A stretch of 7,512 bases of DNA from Alkanindiges sp. (GTDB lineage Bacteria > Pseudomonadota > Gammaproteobacteria > Pseudomonadales > Moraxellaceae): NCBI GenBank assembly GCA_030152125.1, contig JASLIR010000393.1, positions 1 to 7,512 of the forward strand, given 5' to 3'. Shown here in pieces: positions 1-5,395 of this stretch. The notes under the pieces are model-generated. The model was not told the origin of the DNA and did no database searches. It was given only the letters and a program-made list of their open reading frames with translations. Numbering within the stretch: the stretch's first letter is position 1; the number at the start of each line of letters is the position of its first letter. The position numbers were made by a program, and so were the translations under genes.

Positions 1-150
1 GTCTGTAAATCCTATTCCGTACTCTGCTGTACCATGGGCCATTGACATCAATGGCCCTATAAGTCTGCTATTTATTCTGTTATCCAGTAACAAAAGCACT
101 GCTCCAATGTCGGCAAATAGCCCAAAAAGAACTGCCCTTACAAAATACAT
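1..150 (-). CDS. Possible N-terminus of a membrane protein, cut by the window edge
   Basis: A minus-strand frame opens with ATG at 148-150 and stays open for 50 codons to the left edge. An in-frame stop lies five codons upstream of the ATG, so this is the earliest start. The first 22 residues are hydrophobic (MYFVRAVLFGLFADIGAVLL, then LL) and look like a signal anchor or first membrane helix; a more polar stretch follows. Against it: there is no clear Shine-Dalgarno, the codons include several AGA, AGG and ATA that the other genes here use little, and a perfect 10-base-arm palindrome lies inside. A plus-strand frame over the same DNA (positions 2-193) is also open, but its Ser/Lys-rich product looks like an antisense shadow. 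I do not recognise a family. If real, it is divergent from aqpZ with about 200 bases of shared upstream DNA. Confidence 0.3.
   Translation of the reverse strand, partial: MYFVRAVLFGLFADIGAVLLLLDNRINSRLIGPLMSMAHGTAEYGIGFTD
36..57. repeat. Perfect inverted repeat, 10-base arms
   Basis: GGGCCATTGA (36-45) and TCAATGGCCC (48-57) are exact reverse complements with 2 bases between them. No run of T follows on either strand, so it does not look like a standard intrinsic terminator. It could be an operator, a hairpin in a transcript from the left, or a chance palindrome inside a coding region. Confidence 0.5.
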
Positions 151-242
151 GCATAAAGCTGATATTTACATCACATCTTCTTCGATTAAATAAACAACAA
201 ATTACTTGTCAGCTTTTCTATTTTCTTTTACAAAAACCGCAG

Positions 243-263
243 GCGTATGCACTATTCATACGC
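243..263. repeat. Inverted repeat in the aqpZ upstream region
   Basis: GCGTATG (243-249) and CATACGC (257-263) are perfect 7-base arms around a 7-base spacer. The centre-to-centre distance of 14 bases suits a dimeric regulator. It lies about 90 bases upstream of the aqpZ start. The regulator is unknown, and a weak hairpin is the alternative. Confidence 0.35.
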
Positions 264-290
264 ACCCCCAGAACAAGCGCGTCAAAACAG

Positions 291-319
291 TTGCAAATTA
301 AATCACACTATCATTAAAT
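291..319 (+). promoter_or_regulatory. Weak candidate sigma-70 promoter for aqpZ
   Basis: TTGCAA (291-296) and TTAAAT (314-319) are 17 bases apart. Each matches four of six consensus bases. This would put the transcription start near 326 and give a short leader before the ATG at 355. It is the best-spaced pair seen in this region but is not strong. Confidence 0.25.
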
Positions 320-321
320 AG

Positions 322-337
322 CGTGACAAAAATCACA
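322..337. promoter_or_regulatory. CRP/Vfr-like binding site before aqpZ
   Basis: CGTGA (322-326), six bases, then TCACA (333-337) matches nine of the ten defined positions of the CRP core TGTGA-N6-TCACA. The site ends 17 bases before the aqpZ ATG. It would overlap or follow the likely transcription start, which suggests repression rather than activation if a CRP-family protein binds. The sequence match is direct; the function is inference. Confidence 0.4.
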
Positions 338-354
338 TAATTGCGAGATTGATC

Positions 355-1050
355 ATGAATAAATATGGTGCAGAACTACTGGGAACATTCTGGCTGGTCT
401 TTGGTGGTGCAGGTAGCGCAGTGCTTGCCGCTGCGTTCCCGGAGCTGGGTATTGGCTTTGCGGGTGTTGCGCTGGCGTTTGGTCTTACCGTGCTGACGGC
501 TGCCTATGCATTAGGGCATATTTCCGGCGGACACTTTAACCCGGCGGTCACTGTTGGCCTGTGGGTCGGTGGCCGCTTTCCGGCAGGCCAGATTATCCCT
601 TACATTATTGCGCAAGTGGTAGGTGCCATTGCCGCCGCTGCCGTGCTGTATTTGATTGTATCCGGCAAAGGGGACTTTAGTGGTGTAGGCGGCTTTGCCA
701 CCAATGGTTATGGTGACTTATCTCCCGGACACTATTCACTCAGCTCGGCGCTGGTGATTGAAGTGGTATTAACCGCATTCTTCCTGATTATTATTCTGGG
801 TGCTACCGACAAGCGTGCACCAGCTGGTTTTGCCCCTATCGCCATCGGCCTGGCCTTAACCCTGATCCACCTGATCAGCATCCCGGTTACCAATACCTCG
901 GTAAATCCGGCACGTAGTACTGGTGTTGCGCTATTTGCAGAAACTGCAGCACTGGGCCAGTTATGGGCGTTCTGGGTTGCGCCTATTGTCGGCGGTGTTA
1001 TTGGTGCCTTTATTTATAAGGCACTGTTTGAAAGCAAGGAAAACACTTAA
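355..1050 (+). CDS. aqpZ: Aquaporin Z, water channel
   Basis: This is an inner-membrane tetrameric channel for rapid water movement, of the MIP family. The 231-residue product equals the length of E. coli AqpZ. Both NPA boxes are present (FNPAVT at residues 61-66, VNPARSTG at 183-190). The selectivity-filter residues F42, H172, T181 and R187 match the water-specific pattern rather than the glycerol-facilitator pattern. Six hydrophobic segments and the two half-helix loops are visible. I chose ATG at 355 because GCGAG lies at 344-348 with 6-base spacing and the protein then starts [10 protein letters not shown] as in the family; a TTG two codons upstream is less likely. The two N-terminal cysteines of E. 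coli AqpZ are absent. The gene stands alone and converges on the next gene with 37 bases between them; no clear terminator is visible there. Its upstream region carries a CRP-like palindrome. Confidence 0.96.
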   Translation: MNKYGAELLGTFWLVFGGAGSAVLAAAFPELGIGFAGVALAFGLTVLTAAYALGHISGGHFNPAVTVGLWVGGRFPAGQIIPYIIAQVVGAIAAAAVLYLIVSGKGDFSGVGGFATNGYGDLSPGHYSLSSALVIEVVLTAFFLIIILGATDKRAPAGFAPIAIGLALTLIHLISIPVTNTSVNPARSTGVALFAETAALGQLWAFWVAPIVGGVIGAFIYKALFESKENT

Positions 1051-1087
1051 TACCAAACCTGGAACAGCCTAACTAAATAACCGTCCA

Positions 1088-1357
1088 TCATAAAAAAGGA
1101 TTATCCACTTCTTCTTCGGGTGGATAATCCAGTTGTTCGGGTAAGTTTTCCTGTGCCTGCAAATGGCCAATCACCTGCTCCAGCAAGGCCTTTAATGCCT
1201 GCGCCTGTGCCAGGCCCTGCTGGTCCTGTGCAATATTCAGGCTACCATACAAGGATAAACGGTCCTGATTATTTTCAATGGTCATGCCACCTAGTGAGCA
1301 TAAGGAAGCCTGCTCGGCAAATGGCACAAACCGATCTAAAGTAATTTCGTTAAACAT
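1088..1357 (-). CDS. Small conserved-looking protein of unknown function
   Basis: The 89-residue product starts MFNEITLDRFVPFAEQASL. Its ATG is preceded by AGGGG with 6-base spacing, a good ribosome binding site. It has no signal peptide and no membrane helix, so it should be cytosolic. The N-terminal half (to about residue 42) looks like beta strands, with GGMTIEN and SLYGSLNI. Residues 46-70 are a Gln/Ala/Leu-rich predicted helix, and the C-terminus is acidic and ends in VDNPFL. Even composition and a compact helix-strand pattern support real coding over the antisense frame. I have an impression of similar short proteins with this opening in other proteobacteria, but I cannot name a family or function. 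It converges on aqpZ and is not in an operon with any visible neighbour. Confidence 0.72.
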   Translation of the reverse strand: MFNEITLDRFVPFAEQASLCSLGGMTIENNQDRLSLYGSLNIAQDQQGLAQAQALKALLEQVIGHLQAQENLPEQLDYPPEEEVDNPFL

Positions 1358-1564
1358 TCCCTGCCCCTGCTTTATAATCTAGTACAGGCATCCTGAATGC
1401 TTTTTAAATATTTTTCAGTTGCGATGTGTTTACCTTAACCTTAGGGTATATGTTGACAATTCAAATGAAAGTGCGACAGACCCAATAGTCAAACTATCTA
1501 ATTACTCATACAGACATAAGGCTTTTTACGGTCTTACGCTGCTTTAATCGCATCCGAAAATTTG

Positions 1565-1615
1565 GCCTTTGATTTATATAAAAAATGTTTCCCTATGGCT
1601 TACAAAATCAAAGGC
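1565..1615. repeat. Inverted repeat 1 of the hairpin block, 11-base arms
   Basis: GCCTTTGATTT (1565-1575) pairs exactly with AAATCAAAGGC (1605-1615) across a 29-base AT-rich loop. It ends 2 bases before the next hairpin begins, so in RNA the two would stack side by side. Confidence 0.6.
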
Positions 1616-1617
1616 GA

Positions 1618-1649
1618 AAAAATAGCCTTCGCAAGCGAAGGCTATTTTT
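1618..1649. terminator. Bidirectional intrinsic terminator, 15-base perfect stem
   Basis: AAAAATAGCCTTCGC (1618-1632) pairs exactly with GCGAAGGCTATTTTT (1635-1649). The stem has a GC-rich upper part and ends in a T run on the plus strand (five) and on the minus strand (six), so it can stop transcription both ways. On the minus strand it is the first strong terminator downstream of cynS, about 180 bases beyond the stop codon. No plus-strand gene is visible that would need it. Confidence 0.7.
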
Positions 1650-1652
1650 GCA

Positions 1653-1683
1653 GTGGCTTGGAGGGAGCAGCCCTCCAAGCCAC
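1653..1683. repeat. Inverted repeat 3 of the hairpin block, 13-base GC-rich arms
   Basis: GTGGCTTGGAGGG (1653-1665) pairs exactly with CCCTCCAAGCCAC (1671-1683) around a 5-base loop, giving a very stable hairpin. No T run follows. It sits 3 bases from the neighbouring terminator stem. It would lie in the 3' region of a cynS transcript on the minus strand, where it could slow 3' exonuclease decay. Confidence 0.65.
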
Positions 1684-1825
1684 CCTAAATTGTGTATGCA
1701 GTAATACGGCTTAAGCAATTGTCTCAATATTTTACTGGTTTGACTATATTATGCAGAGAAGCGCTGTAGACAGCCCCGGAATAGTCTGTAGCTGGTAAGT
1801 GCTTTTGGTACGAGCAAAAAACAGA

Positions 1826-2275
1826 TTAATAGCTTTTATAAGCCAAAAACTTGCCCGATAGCACCACATTGACACGATCCCCTTTGGGATCAGCCTCACG
1901 CTGGATATCCATACTAAAATCAATCGCGCTCATAATGCCATCGCCAAATTCTTCATGAATCAGCTCCTTGATGGTGCTGCCATACACGCTGACCACCTCA
2001 TACCAGCGATAAATCAGTGGATCAGTTGGTACCGCGGTAGGCAAAGAGCCTTTGTAGGGTACAATCTGTAGCCAGGCCACGGCCTCATCCGACAAGCCAA
2101 AAATCTGTCCTACTATTTCAGCCTGTGCTTTGTTCAGGGTCATTTGCCCCAGGCAGGCTGCAGTTACCCACTCTTTCGATAATCCAACTGCGGTAGCAAC
2201 ATCACGCCATTTAATTCCTTTGGCCACTTTGGTGGATATAATCTGTTGGGTGACTTGTTCACGGCTACTGATCAT
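1826..2275 (-). CDS. cynS: Cyanate hydratase (cyanase)
   Basis: Cyanase converts cyanate plus bicarbonate to carbamate, which breaks down to ammonia and CO2; the enzyme is a cytosolic homodecamer. The 149-residue product has the N-terminal helical bundle (about residues 1-75) and the conserved C-terminal catalytic part. That part includes PTDPLIYRWYE (83-93), VYGSTIKELIHEEFGDG and IMSAIDF. The catalytic triad R90, E93 and S116 corresponds to E. coli R96, E99 and S122 with a constant offset of six. The ATG at 2275 has GAGGA with 6-base spacing; a longer frame reaching 2347 adds 24 residues the family lacks. No carbonic anhydrase (cynT) or cyanate transporter is in the window, so it is not in the E. 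coli cynTSX arrangement. It lies 108 bases downstream of the nuclease gene on the same strand. Read-through is possible; I saw no clear promoter in the gap. Confidence 0.96.
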   Translation of the reverse strand: MISSREQVTQQIISTKVAKGIKWRDVATAVGLSKEWVTAACLGQMTLNKAQAEIVGQIFGLSDEAVAWLQIVPYKGSLPTAVPTDPLIYRWYEVVSVYGSTIKELIHEEFGDGIMSAIDFSMDIQREADPKGDRVNVVLSGKFLAYKSY

Positions 2276-2383
2276 CTTTTTTCCTCTTATGCGGCTGATA
2301 GGGGTATTGATGCGGCGCATTCGCCACGACATACAACCATCAGCCATGCAAAAACAGGACCTTTAAGCCACGCCAGCCAGCAT

Positions 2384-3382
2384 TTACTTTTTGGACATCA
2401 ACCAGTCTACTAGCCAGTTAAGTAACTTATTGATCAGTAACTGCCAGATACTTTGCGTTTCACCCTGCTGTGGCTGCCCCTGCTCCGGTTCAGACTTGCT
2501 GGCTGTAGCATCCGGCGACGGTAAGGAGCGGGTATATTGCGGGTTCACACTGCCCCATAAGTCAAAAGAACCTTTATTGGCCTGTTTGGCGGTTACCGGT
2601 AAATTAAGCAGTTGACGCTTGACCGGACTGGCCAAAGCCGGCAACAGATTAATGCCAACCAGCCTTTCCAGCTCCGCGACAGACATAATACGCAAGGCCG
2701 CATGGCGGTCATTTACTGCAATATAGGCACTGGCCGCATCCAGCTCGGGAAAATACACCACTTTGTATACATGGGTGGGTACCAGCACGCCCTGCTTGCC
2801 ACCAACCCGCTTTAGCCGCTGCCCCAAAAAGGCTGGCCCGGTTAGCACATAAGCCGATGTGCGCTTTTTCAATACCAACGCCCGGGTGGCTTCTTCCAGG
2901 TTACGCCACACCTCCTGATTATTATAAGGGGTTTGCGGCACCATATTGGCAAGGGAAAAACTATCTGCCTGCTGCGAACGGCTACCCATATCACCATTGG
3001 GCGCCATATGCCCACGGTCATAGCCGGAACGTGCATAATCAGACAACTGCGAGCGGTAAACATCCGGCACGCGGGTTTCTTCATAAAACTCACCCTGCCG
3101 GTTTAAGGTTTTAGCCTGCTTTAAACGCTGCGGAGTCAGGTATTCGGCAGACCATAAGGGGGTACGCGACACCCCGGAATACATCACCGCAAAGCCATTA
3201 AAGCATAACGGGAATGTTTGAGACCTTAAAGAATCCCGCAACAAACCGGGTGGGGTTTGCCGGTAAAACTGCTGCTCACAGGCGCTAAACTTTCCGGCAT
3301 GTGCTGCAGGCTGGCTCACTAACAGTAAAACACCGCTCACATACAGCCCACTTATGGCTCTGTTGCCCAACAACCACCGCAT
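2384..3382 (-). CDS. Exported DNA/RNA non-specific endonuclease (NUC1 / Serratia nuclease family)
   Basis: This is a metal-dependent beta-beta-alpha-metal nuclease that cuts DNA and RNA without sequence preference, probably secreted or periplasmic. The 332-residue product begins with a Sec signal peptide (hydrophobic core about 9-22, cleavage after AHA at residue 29). The nuclease domain spans about 58-255. Its signature DRGHMAP is at 122-128 with catalytic H125. N155 (in YNNQEVW) and E163 (in WRNLE) match the metal-binding Asn and nearby Glu of Serratia nuclease. C35 and C60 could form a disulfide. Residues about 285-312 are a Ser/Pro/Gln/Glu-rich linker. The last 20 or so (SIWQLLINKLLNWLVDWLMS) are hydrophobic to amphipathic and may anchor the protein to a membrane or mediate assembly. 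The ATG at 3382 has AGGA with 5-base spacing. No immunity-like gene is adjacent. Confidence 0.94.
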   Translation of the reverse strand: MRWLLGNRAISGLYVSGVLLLVSQPAAHAGKFSACEQQFYRQTPPGLLRDSLRSQTFPLCFNGFAVMYSGVSRTPLWSAEYLTPQRLKQAKTLNRQGEFYEETRVPDVYRSQLSDYARSGYDRGHMAPNGDMGSRSQQADSFSLANMVPQTPYNNQEVWRNLEEATRALVLKKRTSAYVLTGPAFLGQRLKRVGGKQGVLVPTHVYKVVYFPELDAASAYIAVNDRHAALRIMSVAELERLVGINLLPALASPVKRQLLNLPVTAKQANKGSFDLWGSVNPQYTRSLPSPDATASKSEPEQGQPQQGETQSIWQLLINKLLNWLVDWLMSKK

Positions 3383-3629
3383 AAAAATCCTGACTCATTA
3401 CAAAAAATGGCACATTAAACCGCCAAAGCACAACAGTGTTCACAAAACCGCCTGTAAACCTGCCACTATCCTTAACACTGGAAACGATCTTTTAACACCC
3501 TATGGGTGTGCTTGCTGTTTATGCTTTGGCTCACCACCGGATGCACTGCAACCAATGTGTGAGAGCATATGTAGATTGCCGAACGTGGGAATGCACGATG
3601 AAACCAACGACATGACAAAGGAGCTTTTT

Positions 3630-3920
3630 ATGTCTAGCATCAAAACACATAGCGCCGCCTTACTGGCATTAACTTTGGGTCTGGGTATGGCAGCACCGGC
3701 ATTTGCTGCCGAAAAAGCCAAGGCAAGCACTGACAGCAGCGCGTTACCGGAAATCACTGCACCAGATGCTGCGACAAGCAGTAGTTCAAGCACTGGCACT
3801 ACAACGCCTGACGCTACAACAGGTGACGGTAGTGCTGCCAGTTCAAACGACAGCAGCCAGCCAGCCAGCGACCAGCCTTCTGGCAGTAGCTATGGTAAAA
3901 GCAGTAGCCCTAAACCATAA
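3630..3920 (+). CDS. Small exported Ser/Thr-rich disordered protein
   Basis: The product has 96 residues. A clear Sec signal peptide covers residues 1-26 (cleavage AFA|AEK), leaving a mature chain of 70 residues. About 40% of that chain is Ser or Thr, with Ala, Asp, Pro and Gly making up most of the rest, including a run of five Ser near residues 50-54. There is no Cys, Trp or hydrophobic core, so it should be intrinsically disordered in the periplasm or outside. The start was chosen for AAGGAG at 3618-3623 with 6-base spacing to ATG 3630. The frame is open upstream to 3354, but that part lacks signal-peptide logic and overlaps the nuclease start. It is divergent from the nuclease gene with 247 bases between; a small ACACCC-TAT-GGGTGT dyad lies at 3495-3509. 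I recognise no family. Similar composition is common in short-lived or repeat-expanded exported proteins. Confidence 0.78.
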   Translation: MSSIKTHSAALLALTLGLGMAAPAFAAEKAKASTDSSALPEITAPDAATSSSSSTGTTTPDATTGDGSAASSNDSSQPASDQPSGSSYGKSSSPKP

Positions 3921-3926
3921 ATACAG

Positions 3927-3962
3927 CATCTGACCGGCATCCTGCACACCAGCCGGTTGATG
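3927..3962 (+). terminator. Stem-loop after the Ser/Thr-rich gene, weak terminator candidate
   Basis: ACCGGC (3933-3938) pairs with GCCGGT (3952-3957), and CATC (3927-3930) with GATG (3959-3962) across a small bulge. It begins 7 bases after the stop codon. Only TTAAA follows rather than a T run, so termination would be weak or Rho-assisted. Confidence 0.35.
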
Positions 3963-3971
3963 TTAAATGAC

Positions 3972-4056
3972 ATTAGCCATCACGAATCGTTAACCATCAT
4001 TGCACTCTCCTAAATCCGCTTTGATAGTCCTCCAGTAACAGTTCGTGATGGCTAAT
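3972..4056. repeat. 85-base unit bounded by 15-base perfect inverted repeats
   Basis: ATTAGCCATCACGAA (3972-3986) and TTCGTGATGGCTAAT (4042-4056) are exact reverse complements 55 bases apart. Pairing stops sharply at both ends of each arm. The interior has no reading frame and no obvious secondary repeat. Possible readings are a miniature inverted-repeat element, a paired protein-binding site forming a loop, or a long stem in RNA. I see no flanking target-site duplication. Confidence 0.6.
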
Positions 4057-4171
4057 TCCATCTATTCCCTATCTTCCGCAGCACTATCCAGCCGTTTAGG
4101 CAAACCGTGTATCAACCCTGTTCACACTATAAATAAAAGTAAGCATACCCACCTGCTTAGGCGCATTTGTA

Positions 4172-4214
4172 GCGACACAAATTGTCGCACATCTCGCAAT
4201 TCCTTGTCGGACAA
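4172..4214. promoter_or_regulatory. Cluster of phased TGTCG/CGACA dyads, possible operator
   Basis: GCGACA (4172-4177) pairs with TGTCGC (4183-4188), and TTGTC (4204-4208) with GACAA (4210-4214). TTGTCG occurs at 4182 and again at 4204, exactly 22 bases apart, or two helical turns. ACAATCG at 4211 recurs at 4222, one turn further. Such phasing is typical of multi-site operators. The binding protein is unknown and chance is not excluded. Confidence 0.3.
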
Positions 4215-4535
4215 TCGTTCTACAATCGGCTGAATAGCTGAATACCTGCTGCCCACAGCAAATCAGCCAGATATACAAATTGATAAATAGCAGCGGATAA
4301 CACCAACATTTATCCATAAAAAGACACATAAACGGTGTATTTGTTTGCGCAAAACATCATGGCCTAACCGATTCACTACATCACTGGTGGTTTTTGTTGG
4401 GCAGCATAGGCGGTGTCCAGGCTGTATCGACCAAGCTTGTATTGATCACGTACCAACAAGGTTGCTTCAAGTGAGATGAACACCTCATGTACGCTCATCA
4501 TGCAAGGCAATACAGCAAGCCATCCGGCATAACAC

Positions 4536-4554
4536 TCAGGCAGAACCTGCCTGA
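4536..4554. repeat. Tight inverted repeat upstream of the LEA-like gene
   Basis: TCAGGCAG (4536-4543) and CTGCCTGA (4547-4554) are perfect arms around a 3-base centre. It is followed at once by CTATTTAATAAAG, an AT-rich stretch that could serve as a -10 region, so the dyad would sit in the promoter spacer as an operator. It lacks a T run and is unlikely to be a terminator. Confidence 0.4.
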
Positions 4555-4569
4555 CTATTTAATAAAGTG

Positions 4570-4616
4570 GCTACGGCGCATTGCTGGCGATGAATGGAAG
4601 CCTGCTAAACCGTAGC
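4570..4616 (+). repeat. Possible hairpin in the leader of the LEA-like gene
   Basis: GCTACGG (4570-4576) and CCGTAGC (4610-4616) are perfect 7-base arms around a 33-base loop. The hairpin ends 8 bases before the ribosome binding site at 4625. If transcription starts upstream of it, the structure would lie in the 5' leader and could affect translation. Confidence 0.35.
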
Positions 4617-4635
4617 ACTGATTCGGAGAACAATG

Positions 4636-5373
4636 ATGCAATTCAATTTTAAAACTTCTGCCCGTATTTTGACTTTAAGTGCTTTATCTGCTGCCATGAC
4701 CCTGCCTGCTTACGCTGCCAGTGTAAGCCAGGAGGCCAATGTGGATGCCAGCGTGGCTGGTGTAAATGCCTCTGCCCAGGTACAGGGTAGTGCCGAAACC
4801 GGCGGTTTTACCCAGGGGATTAAGGATATTGGCAGTGGTGTAAAAGACCTGGCTGTTAAAGCCAAAGATGGTATTGAAACTGGTGCTGAAAAAACTGTAG
4901 ATGCCGGTAAAAGCGCTGCAGGCTATGTAGGCGACAAATCCGTTGCTGCCTGGGATAAAACCAAGGAAGTAACTGGCAATGTGGCTGATAAAACCGTAAG
5001 TGGCACCGAAACCGTGGTAGAGAAGGTTGAAGATAAATCTGCTGCAGCCTGGGATAAAACCAAAACCGTAAGCAGCAATGTAGCCGACAAAGTGGGCGAA
5101 AAGTCAGAAAAAGCCTGGGACAAAACCAAGGAAGTAAGTGGCAAAGTGGCCAGTAAGACCAAGGCAGGCGCTGAAAAAACCGCCAGCAAGGTAAAGGAGA
5201 AATCCAGCGCGGCATGGGATAAAACCAAGTCTGTAGCTGGCAAAGTGGAAGACAAGGCAAAAACCACTACCAGCAACATCAAGGAAAAACTGACCCCGGA
5301 TAGCAGCGCTAACCACCAGCATGAGGCACATGTGGGTATAGAAGCTGATGTAAAAGCGGGTAGCACCAACTAA
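4636..5373 (+). CDS. Exported LEA-like Ala/Lys-rich repeat protein
   Basis: The product has 245 residues. A Sec signal peptide covers residues 1-27 (cleavage AYA|ASV). A short Ala/Val/Gly segment follows (28-58). Residues about 60-220 are a long charged helical region with motifs such as AWDKTKEV, VADK and KVEDK. The only tryptophans (106, 139, 161, 194) are spaced 33, 22 and 33, all multiples of 11. This is the periodicity of group 3 LEA and apolipoprotein-like amphipathic helices, which bind membranes or protect proteins during drying or salt stress. The tail carries HQHEAH near residues 227-232. GGAG at 4625-4628 is 7 bases from ATG 4636 and only 4 from ATG 4633, so I prefer the second; they differ by one Met. 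It has its own strong terminator. The assignment rests on composition and periodicity, not a named homolog. Generic coiled coil is the alternative. Confidence 0.85.
   Translation: MQFNFKTSARILTLSALSAAMTLPAYAASVSQEANVDASVAGVNASAQVQGSAETGGFTQGIKDIGSGVKDLAVKAKDGIETGAEKTVDAGKSAAGYVGDKSVAAWDKTKEVTGNVADKTVSGTETVVEKVEDKSAAAWDKTKTVSSNVADKVGEKSEKAWDKTKEVSGKVASKTKAGAEKTASKVKEKSSAAWDKTKSVAGKVEDKAKTTTSNIKEKLTPDSSANHQHEAHVGIEADVKAGSTN
4933..5262 (+). repeat. Degenerate coding repeats (AWDKTK units) in 11-residue register
   Basis: Four units of roughly 16-20 residues share the core AWDKTK, followed by a Val/Gly/Val-rich half and a DK or SK end. Their TGG codons lie at 4951, 5050, 5116 and 5215, giving spacings of 99, 66 and 99 bases. 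At the DNA level the core reads close to TGGGATAAAACCAA in each copy with silent differences. The repeats are therefore old enough to have diverged but are held at the protein level. Confidence 0.8.
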
Positions 5374-5395
5374 CACCCCGCCCCCAGCCTTTAAT

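Larger units (their letters stand above)
1358..1825. other. Gene-free block of 468 bases rich in inverted repeats
   Basis: No reading frame here is convincing. The right half carries three back-to-back perfect inverted repeats between 1565 and 1683 (listed separately). A smaller dyad, ATAGT-CAA-ACTAT, is at 1485-1497. ATAGTCAAAC at 1485-1494 recurs inverted at 1738-1747, enclosing the hairpin block, but a 10-base match over this distance could be chance. A TTGACA at 1453-1458 has no well-spaced -10 partner. The block could be the 3' region of cynS, a small RNA locus, or the remnant of a palindromic element. Confidence 0.5.
4057..4632. other. Gene-free stretch of 576 bases before the LEA-like gene
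   Basis: Short open frames on both strands here lack ribosome binding sites and have Cys/Ser/Arg-rich non-globular products, so I leave them out. The stretch holds a cluster of TGTCG/CGACA half-sites at 4172-4214, a 6-base dyad GGATAA...TTATCC at 4295-4315, a tight hairpin at 4536-4554 and a leader hairpin at 4570-4616. It is long for a bacterial promoter region and may hold regulation or an undetected RNA gene. Confidence 0.5.

Noticed and set aside
1120..1344. Plus-strand frame opposite the 89-residue protein
   Set aside because: It is Pro-rich and irregular, without a ribosome binding site, whereas the minus-strand frame has a good one and an ordered sequence pattern.
1471..1483. GTGCGACAGACCC as a possible insertion-sequence end
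   Set aside because: It loosely resembles some terminal repeats, but no matching inverted copy or transposase frame is present in the window.
2276..2347. Longer cynS start at 2347
   Set aside because: The extra 24 Arg/Met-rich residues are absent from the cyanase family, and GAGGA is correctly spaced only for ATG 2275.
2869..3114. Open frames on both strands inside the nuclease gene
   Set aside because: They cover the DRGH catalytic region of a clearly homologous protein and have no start signals of their own.
3354..3629. In-frame upstream extension of the Ser/Thr-rich gene to 3354
   Set aside because: It would overlap the nuclease start and bury the signal peptide in the middle of the protein, and the ideal AAGGAG lies directly before ATG 3630.
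4045..4233. Plus-strand open frame of 62 codons
   Set aside because: It has no ribosome binding site, begins inside the arm of the inverted repeat, and its Ser/Arg/Cys-rich product shows no globular pattern.
4096..4329. Minus-strand open frame of 77 codons, Cys-rich
   Set aside because: No Shine-Dalgarno precedes it, its composition is irregular, and it overlaps the half-site cluster.
4933..5262. CRISPR array or DNA satellite
   Set aside because: The repeats are coding, degenerate and spaced by multiples of 33 bases, matching protein periodicity rather than repeat-spacer units.
4856..5376. Several antisense open frames across the LEA-like gene
   Set aside because: The repeated Lys/Ala codons of the sense gene lack antisense stops; the products are Leu/Pro/Cys-rich shadows without start signals.
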